Shown in pieces: positions 49,131 to 63,100 of a DNA stretch of 64,000 nt (positions are counted from its first letter, which is position 1; each line of letters opens with the position of its first letter). The DNA comes from Gymnogyps californianus (lineage: Eukaryota; Chordata; Aves; Accipitriformes; Cathartidae): the NCBI RefSeq assembly GCF_018139145.2, contig NC_059476.1:8159501-8223500 (forward strand), read 5' to 3'. A program made the position numbers and the translations under genes. The notes beneath the pieces are model-generated. The model did no database searches, was not told the origin of the DNA, and saw only the letters and a program-made list of their open reading frames with translations.

Positions 49131-51376
49131 GATTTACAAACTTTCAATCTGTAGGATATAGATACCTCCTCAATATCCAGTTGTTTTGGGTGAGTTGTGA
49201 CACAATCTTAATGTTGGTCTTTATCTGCAGCTGTGTTATAGAATACAGTACATCTGTTTGCCTGCTAATGGAGGTATTATTCAAACAAAAATTTCCTTAG
49301 TGTAGTAGCAGTTAAAATTTAAGTTAAAAAGTTAATTGTCTTTCTGAAATTGGAAATGGATTTCCAAACTCCAGAATGAAGAGCTCTTTAACATTTAAAT
49401 GTGTAGTTTTGCTGTCTTGTGATATGTTTCTTCAAGTTGGATGTTGGTAACCTAATGTAAGGTGAAATCTCATGGCTCATTGTTTTCCTTGTGACTTTTA
49501 TGTTACGATTCTGGCTGAAAATTATGTTTTATTCCTGTTTTGGGCTACCTCCTGTCTTTGTTCTTCTATCTTAGTTGCCACCAGTACAAGACAGCTAAAT
49601 AGTTACTGTGCTGATATTTTAGAGGGACAATAAGTACCCCTGGAAAAATTCCTGAGACTGTATCTAGGTGACCAGAAGATGAAATGTATGCAACCAATGA
49701 TCAGCTGTGGAAAAGCTTTAATGAACTGTCTGATATCAGTGAGACACTGAGGAAAACCTGTGTTACTCAAAAGCAACTGCTAAAAGCAGAACAGAAAAGC
49801 CACAGTGGGTTGCTGGGGATGGCTTAAAAATAAGCAAAGACGACATGAGTTTGTCAGTTCAAGTAACCTTGAACAAACTTAGTCTTGTCCAGACAAAGTA
49901 CCTAATCAGTTGATTCTGAGGCTGGATTTCTGCTTACAGTAATCAAATCAATAGTGTCTAAACAAATGAGTGCTGAAGGTCAAGCTGGAAATGAGGTTGA
50001 CAGCCGCTGTTTGCGGTGTTTTGCTAGAGCATGCAAACTTCCCATCTGAAGATGAGGTTACAGGATACAGCCACTAACTCTGAACCAAAAACAATTGACA
50101 CATTGTAAAGCAGGTGTGCTGGGTACCAACCCAAATGTGATCTTCCCCTGTTGTCATCCGCATGCATTCATGTACTCAGCTAAAAACCGGTTAAACAAAT
50201 TCTTCATAGACATAGAAAAGAAATATTTATTTACCTCTCCTTGCTGCAGTGCAAGCTAGAGAGCTGTCATAGCCAGAGAGGTGTTTTCCCTTGGGACTGG
50301 CTTAATTTTACCAATTCTAAGTTTTGGTGAAAGCTGTTCTCAATAGCTTTACTTAATTTTCAAAGTATGTTTACTACATATCTCCACATCTGGAAAGCTA
50401 GGCATTTTTTGATCATAAATGTTTAACCTAGAAACATTATTTAACAACATCAAGATAAACAGAGAAAATTGATGTGTTTTTCTGACAGCTTTTGTCTATA
50501 TTGTCTAAAAAGTTGTGTCGCACATCCCAATCACAAATAAGATACTTTGGATGAAAGCTTAGAAACTGTCCTTGTCAAATTTATATAGAAAGTTTGGGGG
50601 GGAATTAAAATCTAATAGCTCTTTTGAAAGAGTAAGATTTGTTTGAAGTTTTTATTCCAAAATATTGATCTGCTTCCAGCTACTGTGAGATAAGCTGTGT
50701 ACAATTTTATTGCTGTTCTATAGCCTAAAAGTTATTGGTTTGGTTTGGTTTTTTTCTTTTATAGTACTGATATTTACCTGAAAAGCTTTATAGCCTTCTG
50801 GAATGGGGTATCATGCATGAAGAACCACTCTTTCATTTGTTATGAATGTTTAAAAAAATTACAGACATGAGAGGATCCCAGTTTAGTGAAATAGAACCAT
50901 AAGCAGTAGTAAACTGTGACTTTAATCTACAGTAACACTCTTGAAACAAGAAGAGCTGCAGTATGTTGTGAAGTTTAGGACTAGAATAGAAGACTCTTGT
51001 GGCTATTGTTGCTTTTTAAAAAAACTCAAAGTTATTCTTTTATGGAAAAATACTAGTCTGCTGATTGAACACTTCATTTAAAAAAAGAAAAAGGGAAACA
51101 CAATAGGGGGGGGAAAAAAAAACCCAAACAAAAAACCCCTAGCTAAAAATTTTAACTTCTATTTGATATTTATGGAGTTCTTCCACTAGAGGGTGGCAGT
51201 GTCTTTCCTTTGGTGTAAGGCTGTGCCTGTGGAATCTTTTCTGTGTAGACTTCTCTGTGTGTACACATTGATAATAATAATAGAGTGTATAAATGAAGAA
51301 TGGTGAATTTAATATGATATTTGGGATATATGTAGTAGTAGTATTACAATTCTTACTATAGGCTTTTCTATTTCAG

Positions 51377-51479
51377 GTTACTTATGTTTGGATCCTATGA
51401 AAGAGAAACAAATGTTCATTGCACAATGGAGCTGAGCAGTAACGTTTGGGAAGAAAAATCAAGAAGTTCTATTAAAACG
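51377..51479 (+). CDS. PDZD8: PDZD8-family ER tether, exon 3
   Basis: A 103-base exon that completes Arg-343, encodes residues 344-377 and ends between codons (phase 0) at ACG/GTAAAA. The translation LLMFGSYERETNVHCTMELS then SNVWEEKSRSSIKT matches the C2-like segment just before the PDZ domain of PDZD8; in the human protein as I recall it the text continues with VELIKG. Reading through the donor gives a stop 18 codons later (51531-51533), so the exon must be spliced for a full-length protein. The next exon, expected to open the PDZ domain, was not found before the right edge. In this window the protein is therefore a 377-residue N-terminal part of a protein that is about 1,150 residues long in mammals. 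Confidence 0.92.
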
Positions 51480-54400
51480 GTAAAAAAGGGTATAATCTTT
51501 GCACTATTGCAGTATGTCTTACACTCTTTCTAGACGATGTATTAAGAGCATATCTTTGGACAATCAAATGGGTGATATAGCAGGAAAAAAACCCCAAAAC
51601 ATAACAGACCAGTTATTTACTTTTTAATCCAAAGTATTTCACTGTCAAATTGACATGTATAGATAACATCATGTTCAGTTATCCCAACTGTGCTTGAAAA
51701 TGTACCTGGCTTGAATAGTGTCAATTGTCCATCTGCATTAAAACAAAGTGTAAATTATGCATTTTTATAGTCCTGTTATGGGCTGGTGGGGCAAGGTTTA
51801 GAAAATGGTGCGTAAGATTCACCTGTCTTTCACTGGCCAGTGACTGACTTCCTCCTTTTCCCCTGCATTTTGTGAAAATGTAGGCAATTGCCATAGATCT
51901 CTAACTTTTTCTAGAGCATATGAATCCTACCCTGTCTGCTAAAGAAAAACACTTTTACAAGTGTTGGCAAATATAGAAAGTAGTAGTAGTGGTGGTATTG
52001 TAAGTTAATCTTTTCCTAATTATCATACTTGGTAGCATGAGTTTAGCAGCATACAGCCTACAAATTGCCTTTCTTTTTTTTGTGTGTGTGAGGATGACAG
52101 TTACCTTTTTTTTTCTTCAAACAAGAGGTGCAATGTATGCAAGACCCTTTCAGTTTCATATTAGAGTGATATTGTGGTCGTCATCAAATTGAATTGGGCT
52201 TATGCTGAGCAATAAGTAATGTGCTTATTGGAAAAAAAACCCAAAACACCAAACCAAAACCCAGAAGCTTTAAAAAGACTTTATATTAACAATTGGTTTC
52301 ATGCAAAGAAATCACTGGAACAAAAATCAATGTCCTGTATTTTACCCTCTGCTGTCTGAGTGCAACTAGCTTAAGCCCTGTGCCTTTGTTATATCTGACT
52401 GGAGTTGTGTTTGAAGACCAGCATTGTTTTTCCACTGGAGCAGCAAGAATCCAGAATTTCGGCATCTCATTCAGTTTCTGCAATTAAATTCCGCTTTGCA
52501 TTGTTTTTAAAACTCCTTGTGACAAATGTTATGATACTTGTTTTTAGCTTACTGTATATTATGTTTCGCCAAAAAGAGTGTATGGCTGAGCAACAGACAG
52601 AAAGCCTTTTTGTTGTATTAGCTGCTGTATTCTTAGTCAAATGAAAAACTTGAAGGGAGGGTAGAGATTCAGCTATGCTGTCTTAGGAACCTGTAACACT
52701 GGGTGGCAGTTAGCTTTCTGTGTGTGGCAGGGAAATGACAAGTGGGGAGCCTGCAGCTGCAGTGCAGACCAAGACACTTCAGAGAAGAACTTTCCCAGAG
52801 CATGGTTCAGCAGCTAGACATCATAGAAACCGATGGCAGCTCAGGACTATGTTCTGCAGAGTTGTCTCTGTCTTGGCCCCCTCTCAACCTGCTCCTAACG
52901 CAGTCAGTGGTGTTTATGTGGTTGCGAGTTAGCCATGTCAACTCCCTGAGTTGGCTTGCTGCATCACAGCTCCAGTGCCGGTGGAAAGGAGAAAGAAGGG
53001 TGGGATGGCAGCAGCTTCAGCTGGTTTAAGCTGCTGAAGCACAGCACCACCAGAGGTGACAGCATAAAGCATTCCAGTGGTCCTGAGAGGAATTACTGAT
53101 TTCGCTTAACTCTAGAGGTTGCTAGACTTCAGTGAAGCACTAGGCAGGAGGTGATTTGAGTAATTTATTTTCAGACCTTTTTGTTTAATCTGTTTTATGC
53201 AGCAGTTTTTAATTTTGCTTAACTTTTTCTAGTTTGTTTTAATCTAAAGGTTTAAGCCTCTTTGCATGATCACATAACGATAAGGTAGGAGCAATTCAGC
53301 CTTAATAGTCTGGCCAGTTCGTAGTCTTAACCCTTTCCTAACAACAAATATTTCAAAATTTTCAAGGAACAAGCAATACTGCCGGTGTTCAAAAAAACCC
53401 ACAACCACCAAACCAAAAAACCCGGACAATTTTGGGATCTGGACCCAATCCTGCTAATACTTACTCATGTGAATGACCCTTTTGTTGGGATAAGCTGTGT
53501 ATGAAACCTTGCACGGATCTGCAGGTTGATGCTCTAATGATGAAGGTGGCAGTACACTGATTTACCATTACGCTTCTCTGGACAAATTAATTTGTGCTTA
53601 TTTTTAGATAATTTCGAGTAGCAGTATTGGAATGTATTCTTTTACGCTCTAACAACAGAAGAGGAAAGAAAAAACACTATGCAGGCAGCGTGGCACCAGT
53701 GTGTTTGTGACAGCAGATGGCAGTAGGACTAAACTGATGGAGGGTGGAACGGCTCTTTTTTAAAACTACAGAAAAGTACTCAGGGTGAGACTCTCAAGAA
53801 CTCATCTTCTGTTTCAGCATCTAAAATGAAATGGCAGGTTTTTAGAATTTCTTAAGCTTTTGGAAATCTGGCCTGCAACGTACAGAAGGGTTTTCTATGC
53901 ATCTGTGTTGCAGTCCTTCATTAAGCATCATTCAAACACTGCCTGCCAAAGAGCAGACACTCCTTGATCTGAGTTGCTGCATCTCTAGCTCTGCTGTCAG
54001 TGTGAAGAATTTACTGTGCTCTATCACCTTAAACTTTAGGCCACTAGATAGGCGGCCTAATTTTAAGATCCTGCTTTTGAAAATCTTGATATGGTAGAAT
54101 ATGGAAACTGACAATTAGCAACTTGCAGAACTACTTTTTGCTTCTCAACTTATATTCAACAGATGTAGTGAAATCATGGAAGTCTCTCTTCCTTAGGAAA
54201 TCAGGTTAAATATGCAAGTTGAGTTACAAAACGTTAGGACATCTCACTGGGCGGCACAAGTATTGCCAAAGATCCTCAACAAAATAAGAAGTGTTAACAA
54301 CACACTTAACACTGGAACTTAGTTATTTTTCTCAGAAATTGTAACTGTGTGAATAGTTAAATAGGAAGTTATAAAGAAAAAGCATTGTGATACTTTCCAA

Positions 54401-57400
54401 ACAGAAAGTTTACTTGTATCTTTAATTGTGATTTTTAGCTCTAATGCAATGTTAACCACAAGGCAGCTGATTACAATACTTAATATCTTTCTAATATTAA
54501 ATCCTTCTTTTAATGCTCACATGTGCAATAATTATTTGAGATGAAGTTGTTAGAATGAATAACAACTTCAGAAACCATGGAGGAGAAATGATAGACTAAG
54601 TTGAAGTGAAAAGTAGAAAGATATGTTGTGTTTTAAAAGCATCCAATTTATAAGAATCTCACATAGTCTGAATCAGAGGATGTATTGTCATGCCTATGTT
54701 CTACAACGCTCCTGAGGAAAATTCTCATAACTTTCTATACTTCCTGGTGTTTTCATTCTTTTTATTATGTTAGAAGTAGTGATAAGATTAGACAGGTTTA
54801 ATACTTCATAATGAATTTTGGCAAGACTTTAATCTGATCCCATTATTTATGGAATATTAGTAGGTGTCAAAATTGGTTTTGAAAAAATGCTGTGTTACTG
54901 AACATATCTAGAGCATTATTGAAGTGTCTGTTATAATACAAAGGTGTCTCAGGCTTCTGTTTATCAAATCAGTCTGAAACACCAATAAGACTTCAGAGAG
55001 GTGATTTGGCACATTCCCATGTGACCGTGTAAACATTCTTAAATTTCTTAATTAGTAGTACATGCTGCTGGAATTAACATTAATCGCTGCATTGCTATGT
55101 AAAAATTATGTATGGGTAGGATGTAGTAATTAGCATTAGCAGCACTGGATTACTAGACAGGTGTTCTATGGCTAAATAATAAGATATGTCTAAATAATTA
55201 GATATATGTAGATATTAAATGGAGGCTGTGTCATAAATGTGAATGGTTATGTCCACTGAACTGCCAGTTAGCAATACCAGATTGATTTCTACAAACAAAA
55301 ATTGTTCTATTTTTCCTTGGAGCACATCTGTTTAGCATGGACCCTGGCTTTGTTACACTTGGTGAGAATCTTGCTTCTGACTTTACCTGTGCCAGCACTT
55401 CATGTATAGTGTTGTGAAAGAATAACATAATTTTTTGGCAGCAACTGAAGTTGCTCTGTGACGAAAAGGAAAATATAGTCTGCCTTCCTTAAAAGTGGCA
55501 GAAGAATGGACATAGAAAGGATCCTGAAGTATTAGTAACAGAGACCTGAGGTAGCTTTGCAGCTGTAAGTACCCTTTACATAGACTATGCAATGCCTTGA
55601 CTGCTGTATGGATGCTTGGCTGTCCTGAGTGTGGCAAGCGCTGGCACTTTCCTCTGGTTCCAGCACTGTAGAGAAGAATGAATCAAGAGTATAGTTGTAT
55701 TGAAATGAGAATCTTGTTTCTTATGAACTGCTGTGCAGGTCTTGGTAGTCATGTTGCCTTTCCTTAGGTACTGATTTTTCTGACAGATAAATTAGTTTTC
55801 TACAAATTGTAGAAACCATTGCAAATAGATTGGTATCTTCTGATACTTTTATACCCAGGAAGCATGTACAAACTCTAAATGGCTTGTGCTTTTTATTGGT
55901 TGTATGAATGTAAAGTAATGGGGTAGAGGTGCTCAACTGCAAAACAAAATGTATCCATTCCAAGTTTTATCTTAAGTCTTTCTTTTTTATAGAAATTCAG
56001 GAGCACAAGAGAATCACTATCTATCTTGAAATAATCAAGTTAAATAATCAAAGAAAAATATGAGGAAATACCTTTAAATTCTGGTTTCAACTAATACATT
56101 GCCTGAGGTGGTACTGTAGGAATAGCCACAGTTTCGTATTCCTAAAGGTAGTAAGTGTTGGGGCTTTTTTATTGGTGGTGGGGTTTTTTTATTTTTTTGG
56201 AAACCTCTTCTGTAAATACTAACTTTAGCAATACAGAAACTGCATTTCATATTCTGCAAAGTAAAAATTTCCATCTAAAACACCACATCTAGTAGCCCAT
56301 AGGATTTACTTTTGCAGTAGTTGTCTCAGGACCACACAAATATCCTCTGAGGTAACCTAATAATAGAAAGAATTAAGATAAGCATCTCACAACTTTTTTA
56401 GGAATTCTGCTTGATGTTTTCTCCAGTTCATTCTGAACATTGTGGTCAGCACTGAAGTAACTGAAGGGGAAGACCAGTGACACTGTCTTTCAATATCGCA
56501 CTCGGTGCATGTCTATACATACACATATATAGGTCATGATCTCCGCTTCTTTTGGTGTGGTTATCTTGATGGATATGGCCTTTTATAGGTAGATTTAATG
56601 GTAACTTTGAAATTGCTGTAGGCAGGCTGGTTGGTACCTGTTCATAAAAACAAAGCAATATTTCTCAGCCTTTCATAAAACTAAATTTCCTTTATCAGGG
56701 ATTAAGGAAAACTTAAAGGTATTCCAGTACCGTAACATATGAATGTAAAATGAGAAATAATGTAAATCAAATCCAGCACCTTCTGAAATGAGTTGCCTGA
56801 AGATACTAAACTATAATGTCAAAATTTAAAGCAACTGTGAAACGTTAATTTGTAAATACATGAAGTTAAATGCCTCACAGTTGGCATTTCAGTGTGCTTA
56901 TTTAACAGCCTGCCATTTCAGCATTTAATCCTATCAAAAGAAAGGAGGAGGATTAAAGCAAGAGAAGCTTTTTGAAAATGTCACTTTTCATGAAAATTCA
57001 TGATCTTGTAAAATTTGATAATATTTGTAAATACAATGGGGAATAGTTCTGAGATTTGTGCCTTACATAATATTCTGTAATCCGTCTTTCAAATAAACTT
57101 GAAGGCCATCAGGATTTTTTTCGGTCTCATCCTAAACATTTAAGCTTTTTGACTTGGGGCTTCAGAAAGCTTTTCTGTGATTTAATGAGACACCTTCTGT
57201 GAACATGCACTGTAGTTCTTTACTGTTCAGAGACTATCGAATATGAACATTAAAAAAAACCAAAACCAAAAAACCACTAACAGCTTTTTTTTTTGGTGCG
57301 TGCATATTCAGATAGTTGTTTAGAACCAGATGTCATTGCTCTAGTCTCAGCCTGATCTGATACTTCTTGCTTGCTTTTAAATCGTTCAGAAGCTATCATG

Positions 57401-58336
57401 TACTGCATCCTTGGGCATGCATACCCTCACCTGGGACAGGCAGAAAGCAGAGCTTGCTACACTTTTGCATTTGGCAGCAGACAGTACTAAATGCATCATG
57501 TGCAACCAAGCCTGTAGCTTCCCTTACATGCACCTCTTTCTCCTTATGTCCAAGCTTGAAGCTGTGATCCTTCCCAGCGTGCCCTGGAGTGCTGCAGAGA
57601 TTGACTGCTTGCAATGAATCTGACTTGCTGAGTTTCAAATTTAAAATACCAGATGAAAAGATTAATGGATAAAGTAACTTGAGTGAGAAGAATCTATAAT
57701 GAGCAGGGCTTAATGCTCTGTGTGTGCTTGCACTTCCCCATCCCTAACTCTTACTTTAAGAGCTGCCAACAGAACTCATCCATGGTACTCAGACTTAGGA
57801 AGAGAAGTTCTTCTGCAGCCAGATACTTGTATAGTGAAATAAGTCTGTTTTGAAGCCATTTAATTCCAGTCTAAATCTCCATTAGATTTTGTAACTGAGT
57901 TGTATTGCAGGTGCTATTGGTGATACTGTCTATTCAGTTGGGGTCTTCCAAGTTGATGTTTTGCAGGGTGTTGTACTCTCTGAAAGCATGGCAGTGACCT
58001 CCTCCTGATTCATCAGAAAGGGTCATGAAAGAGGCACAAGCTGTGTTGGGTGAATTCACCTTTGTAAGGCCTCTCTGTATGACTGTTCTAGGACAAAAAT
58101 TATATAAAACTTCAAGCTTGATCAGGGATTAGTTCTGTTCTTTTAATGCTTTTTACAGAGCTGATAAACAACATTCATTTTCACTGTGTTTTTTCCTTGA
58201 AGGTTACTCATGTAATAGCCAACCTGTAGTACAGATTCTTTGAGTTACCTTTTAGTTGCCTGTCTTCCATATCCTCCTGATAGTAACCAGTTTGAATAGC
58301 AATTGTAAGATTTTCTTGTCATACTCTTTAACTTAC

Positions 58337-58361
58337 AATTTTGTATTTAAAATACAAAATT
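58337..58361. repeat. 25-bp palindrome, 12-bp arms
   Basis: AATTTTGTATTT, one central A, then its exact reverse complement AAATACAAAATT. Outside the arms a further ACTT/AAGT pair continues the symmetry after a 2-base bulge. Because there is almost no loop, it would extrude as a cruciform rather than a normal RNA hairpin. Confidence 0.75.
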
Positions 58362-60059
58362 AAGTAAACACTAAACGATACCTCTTCCTTAAAAATGCTT
58401 GTAAAAGCTAAGATGGGCACACTGTTTTAGTGTGTCACTAGATGTGGTGCTGATGACTTTTTTTTGTATTCTTGTCATCTGTTCTGCTGCATGTCCAAAT
58501 ATTGGATGCACAAAAGAGTTTTAAGTAGGTTTTACAGCAGCTGTGTTTCTCATTTGCAAAGAAATTGATTTACAGTGATAGCTGATCTTGCTAAATAAAT
58601 AGATGGTTGATGCATGAAAGCTAACTTTGTTTGTATAAACAGTATGGCCTATTGTAAGAGAGATAACAGTGTTTTACTGACCAGAGTAAACAAAGTGGTT
58701 TCTGGGTAATTCAGTATATTTCTGGAATTACTTTCTAAACTATTTTGTTACATCCTATTGCAAAGCTGTATGGCCAGATGAGCCGGCCGCTCAGGTTGGA
58801 GGCTGCTGCACATGGCTGGAGTGGAAGGGGAGGGACTTACTTTTAAACACAGATACCCACAGCCACCTTTGGAAAAATAAGCTGTTTTCATTCTTATTGG
58901 TTTGTAGTTTGTTTTCCTCTTCGGTCTTCTAGTTTACTTTTTAAATATGTTTTCTCAGAGCACCTTTATAAAAGTTAACCTCTTCTTAATGTACTAGGTT
59001 TTTTCTTTTCAGATTGAGAGATTGGGATCTGTTCCTACTAAGGAAGTAGTAATTTGATTTAAACTAATTTACCCACTTGTATGGATTTTAGTGATGTTGT
59101 AATGTTTCCCTACCAAATCAGGACCTCACCAAGTAAACTGTTGGGCATGTCGAAAGCTGTTTCCTTCCATTGGTGAACGGATACGTCTCCCAAAATAACG
59201 AAGGAGGGAGCCTGTGTTCGAATGTTTAATTACTGAACAAAAATGTGTTTTCCAGGTTGTAAGAACACAAAGAAAGAAAGCCTGGGGGTGGGTAGAAAGT
59301 CTCAGAAAAGGGGCCCGTGGCTGTGAGTAAAAATACTTGTTAAGAAATAGTGAGGTACTGCCACTTGGTGCTCATATGCTCTCCTAAAACCAGTTAACTT
59401 CTAAAATCTGTGAGAGACATGTAGGGGTTTGACACATGACAAAAGTGTAGGGGTGTTCATTTCTGACTGCAAGTTGCTCAGTGGTAACTTGTCTGAGTTA
59501 CTCCCACAAGTAGTTCATCATCTGGAAGTTCCTCTTGCAATTAAGTAAGAGAAAATTACATTGTAGTTTCTGCAGATTGTCAAAGGATAGGCAAGTGCTT
59601 GTAGTTATTGCAGAACAGCTGATGTTTAACTCCTGACCCATTAGTGCCTTCAATAATCTGGTATTGCCCTTGGTTCCAAGTATAAAGAACTTACCTGTTT
59701 ATAGACTTTGAAGTGCAGTAACAACTACTGAGAAGACTCCTCTTCTGAATACCACTTTACTCAGTTGCTCTGTTCAGTTTTCAAAGTTTGAGCAATTAAA
59801 GCTACTGAGTAGCTTTTTACTAGAAGTTTATCAAGAGCCTGCAGTTAGATCTTGCATTTAATTTTGGGTTTACTCTGTGGGTTGTCTGACACCTTCCCAT
59901 GCTCGCCTGCAGTATGTCAAATGCTGCTACTGAGTTTTATCTACCATTGTTCTCTACACTGTTTACTGCTGCTATGGGCTGTACTAGAGAAGGAGTAGGG
60001 AGAGTTTGTGTCCAAATGAATGTCCAGGAGGAGTTAACTGACTTTTAGTAGGATTTTGC

Positions 60060-60190
60060 CCAAATTGGTTATGTTGTTCATTTGTTGGTGTTCTGTGGGT
60101 TTTTTGTGGTGGTTTTTGTTTTGGTGTTTTTGGGGGGGGGGGGCGGGGGTGTTTTGTTGTTTGTGGTGTTTTTGTTGTTTTTTTTTTAAC
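60060..60190 (+). repeat. G/T-rich low-complexity tract with G12 and G5 runs
   Basis: About 130 bases almost free of A and C on this strand, with runs of T, GTTTT and TGGTG units. In the middle lies G12-C-G5 (60132-60149), capable of forming a G-quadruplex in DNA or in the intronic RNA. The tract makes a Cys/Phe/Trp-rich frame look open, which is not a gene. Confidence 0.8.
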
Positions 60191-63100
60191 CCAAGTTGGC
60201 AGATTGAGTTTGGAGACTTGATGGAGTCTTTAGCTCCTGCTAAATGACTAAAAATGACGGATAACTATGGCAGACATTCCTTGAAGTGAAGTAAACCTGT
60301 TGCAGATTGGCCTCCTGGAAAGTTTCAGCTTTTCATTTGATAGTCTGAAAAAGGCATAACTAGAATAGGAGTAATATCAACTCTTTAGCAACTCATTTTG
60401 GCAAAATGAAAGAGCCAGAGTGAAACATAATGGCATATGTTTGGCTGCTGAACTGTGCCATCTGAAACTGAGATGTTTTAGGTGACATAAACTGTAATAC
60501 AGGGAGCAAATGGAGACAGCAGAGAGGTAGATGGATTGGTGCTTACTAACTGGTGTTCGTCACCAGGCGAGTGGGTTTTTCAGCACTAAGAATAGGCTTT
60601 AGATGGATGTATGAAATGAAGGGGTCCTGAACAGGTTGGTTATTACAGGCTGCTGTGTCACTGAAGATGTCCTTTTGTTGGTAGGTCATCTGTCACTTCT
60701 GTAACAGAAGTTTGCTTGGCTGTTGTTGTTGCTCACTTTTAATGCCCATAGATGCATCAAAGTACCCAAAACAACTGCTTGCTTTTAGTCAATGGACACC
60801 CTGAGAGCTGATCAGAGTTTGTGGCATTGCGGCATTCGTGTTCTCATCTTTATCCCAGTTCCCCCCACTCAGAATGCACACTAGATGACAATAGGACAAG
60901 GTATCCAGTTACTCTGCAAGTCTTTAGGGATCATGAAGAGGATTATGAATAGCATGGGCAGCCAGCAGGAATGCATTGTGAAAGCTGTGGCCACATCATA
61001 GTTTGGACAAGCATGTATTTTGCTTATCTGCTAATATCTGCAAGGCCTCTGTTCCTATCTGTCCTGAGCGCCTGGTCAGCAAGAGCTGCTCTCACTTGTA
61101 GGCACCTGGCGTAAGATGGTGGTTTTTTACGCATCTGCTGTGGCCTGCAACATGCTATACACTTAGAAGTGTGATTTACACTTACAGTTGCATAAGTGCA
61201 GCTGTTTGCGTTGTTTTGGGTTTTTTTAAAAATAATCAGAAGTGTGAGTGTGTCTCTCTCTGCTTCTCTGTATGATTCAGGCTTCTTACCTAGTGATGGC
61301 CCTATGTATCTGTGCTCCTGTCAGGATTTCATCTGTTACCCTTCTGTTCTGATGAGTTTTTAGAAGAGATTGTATTCAACTCTTCTTGAACGTTAAGTAT
61401 ATGTTAATTAAATAGACATACTGGTCCATTGCAATTTAGTGAGAAATTGATGAAAGTAATGTATTTTCTCTTGGTTCCATTTGATTTATGCAGTTGCTCT
61501 GCTTGTCTGTTTGAAAGTGACTTTGTACCCAGTAATATTTTAGATGGTTTACCCCTCTTTCAAGTGTGGTTGAACTTGGTTTAAGTCTCAAAAATAAAGA
61601 TTTTTCCTGAAAACAAAGAGCTAGAGATGGAAAGATATGAAAATGGCATCTCCAAGGCAAACAGTGGCAGAAAGCTGGTGCTAAGGCCGTGTGGGAAGCT
61701 GGTAACTCCTGGCACAAATGTAGTCTGGTGTGAGCCACGGCATATCTTCTCTCACAGAGTGTGTGAAGGGTGGAGGAGAGCTTATAGGGCAAAGTGCATT
61801 GGATTCCTTAGTTCTGCTTTGCACAAAATGGCTTGTATATAAACATTCTCATTAGTAGAATAAATCTCAGCTGCTTGGTTCTGATTCTTATTTTTGTATT
61901 TACACCAGCTAAATTAACAATTACATTAGCTTAAACAAAAGCATAATCAGGTTAAATACCAGGAAGAAATTTGGAATGGAGATTTCTTAGAATATCCTTA
62001 ATTAATAATATATAGTCTGATAATAATTATTAGTATTAATGATTTAACTAATGAACCCACTGTTCTTAATGTAGATATTTGATGCCCTTCAATGGGATGG
62101 AAATGAATTTTCCTACAACACAAATAGTTGATATCTAGTGGTCTTAAATTTTGTGGTTCAAGTGTCAAAATATAGGCATAAAACCTGCTGAGTGACTGAA
62201 AGAAAGCCTTTAATTTTGTGGGAGGAATTCCTTATTCTGAGTACATTCTTATGTAATGTAGCTATTTTTATGAAGTCAAATGAGTTAAGTAGTTTGGATT
62301 CTTGGACTCAAGGTAATGCAGTGTTGTTACATGTGTCATGTCTTACCTTCCTAGAATGTAATTATTTAACTGAACATTATCTCAAAATTACTTCATTTTT
62401 TTTTCTTCCTTTCTCCCTCTTCAGTCACAAGCTGGAGCAGAAATTAGATGTTTGTCTCAGTGTTACAAGTCTCTTCTGGGTCTAGTAGGGTGAAGCTCAA
62501 CACCTGGAGGCAACACAGAGTGAATGAGAATGGTGTTTGGAGTATTTATATATTGTCATTATAATTTTCACTAGTTACAATACTGTGGCTATTCTACGTC
62601 TGTAGAACAGCAGGAGTGAAATCTTGCCTTGTGGGCAAAAGTCCACGTTAAGATAATTATTAGTGCAGGATAAGTGGTGATTCTTGCTTTTTCTTAAGGG
62701 TGACCAAGCATTTTAAAAATACTTTCCGTAACTAAAAAAAAGTATAAGCAAGCATTTTGTAATGCAAGTGCAGTGCGTTTTCTCCAAATGCTCTATAATG
62801 ACAGCAGATAGAAGTGAGAAAGTAACATGAGTGGGCAGCGTAGCAATTGCTCTGGAAAAGCCTTGGGGATCAAAAATGGAATTGCCGATTCCCGTCATAC
62901 AAATGAAATGACTAAAAGGTTATTCCAGTGTATTAAGGTTAGATACAGCGGAGTGATGCTCTGCAAAGGACACCTACGTATCGGAAGTAATCAGTAGTGA
63001 ATCATCATTAGAAAATGGAGCATTTCCCTTAATGCAGTCTGTTAAAAGGCTGCCTGCATTAAAGTTTTGGTAAGATAAATAGAATCTTTGAACTATTAAT

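Larger units (their letters stand above)
45736..51376 (+). other. PDZD8: intron 2 (5.6 kb)
   Basis: Begins GTATGT and ends CTTTTCTATTTCAG. AT-rich, with a TTTG-type simple repeat near 46278-46305, a small 11-bp tandem repeat near 49098-49130 and a purine-rich stretch with A and G runs near 51080-51135. No extra exon or RNA gene is visible. Confidence 0.9.

Noticed and set aside
51480..51533. Read-through of exon 3 into a short alternative C-terminus (18 extra codons, stop at 51531-51533)
   Set aside because: A GT donor sits exactly at the expected family exon boundary and the extra residues show no family similarity, so intron retention is possible but not supported.
60056..60247. Cys/Phe/Trp-rich 63-codon frame
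   Set aside because: It is a translation of the G/T low-complexity tract.
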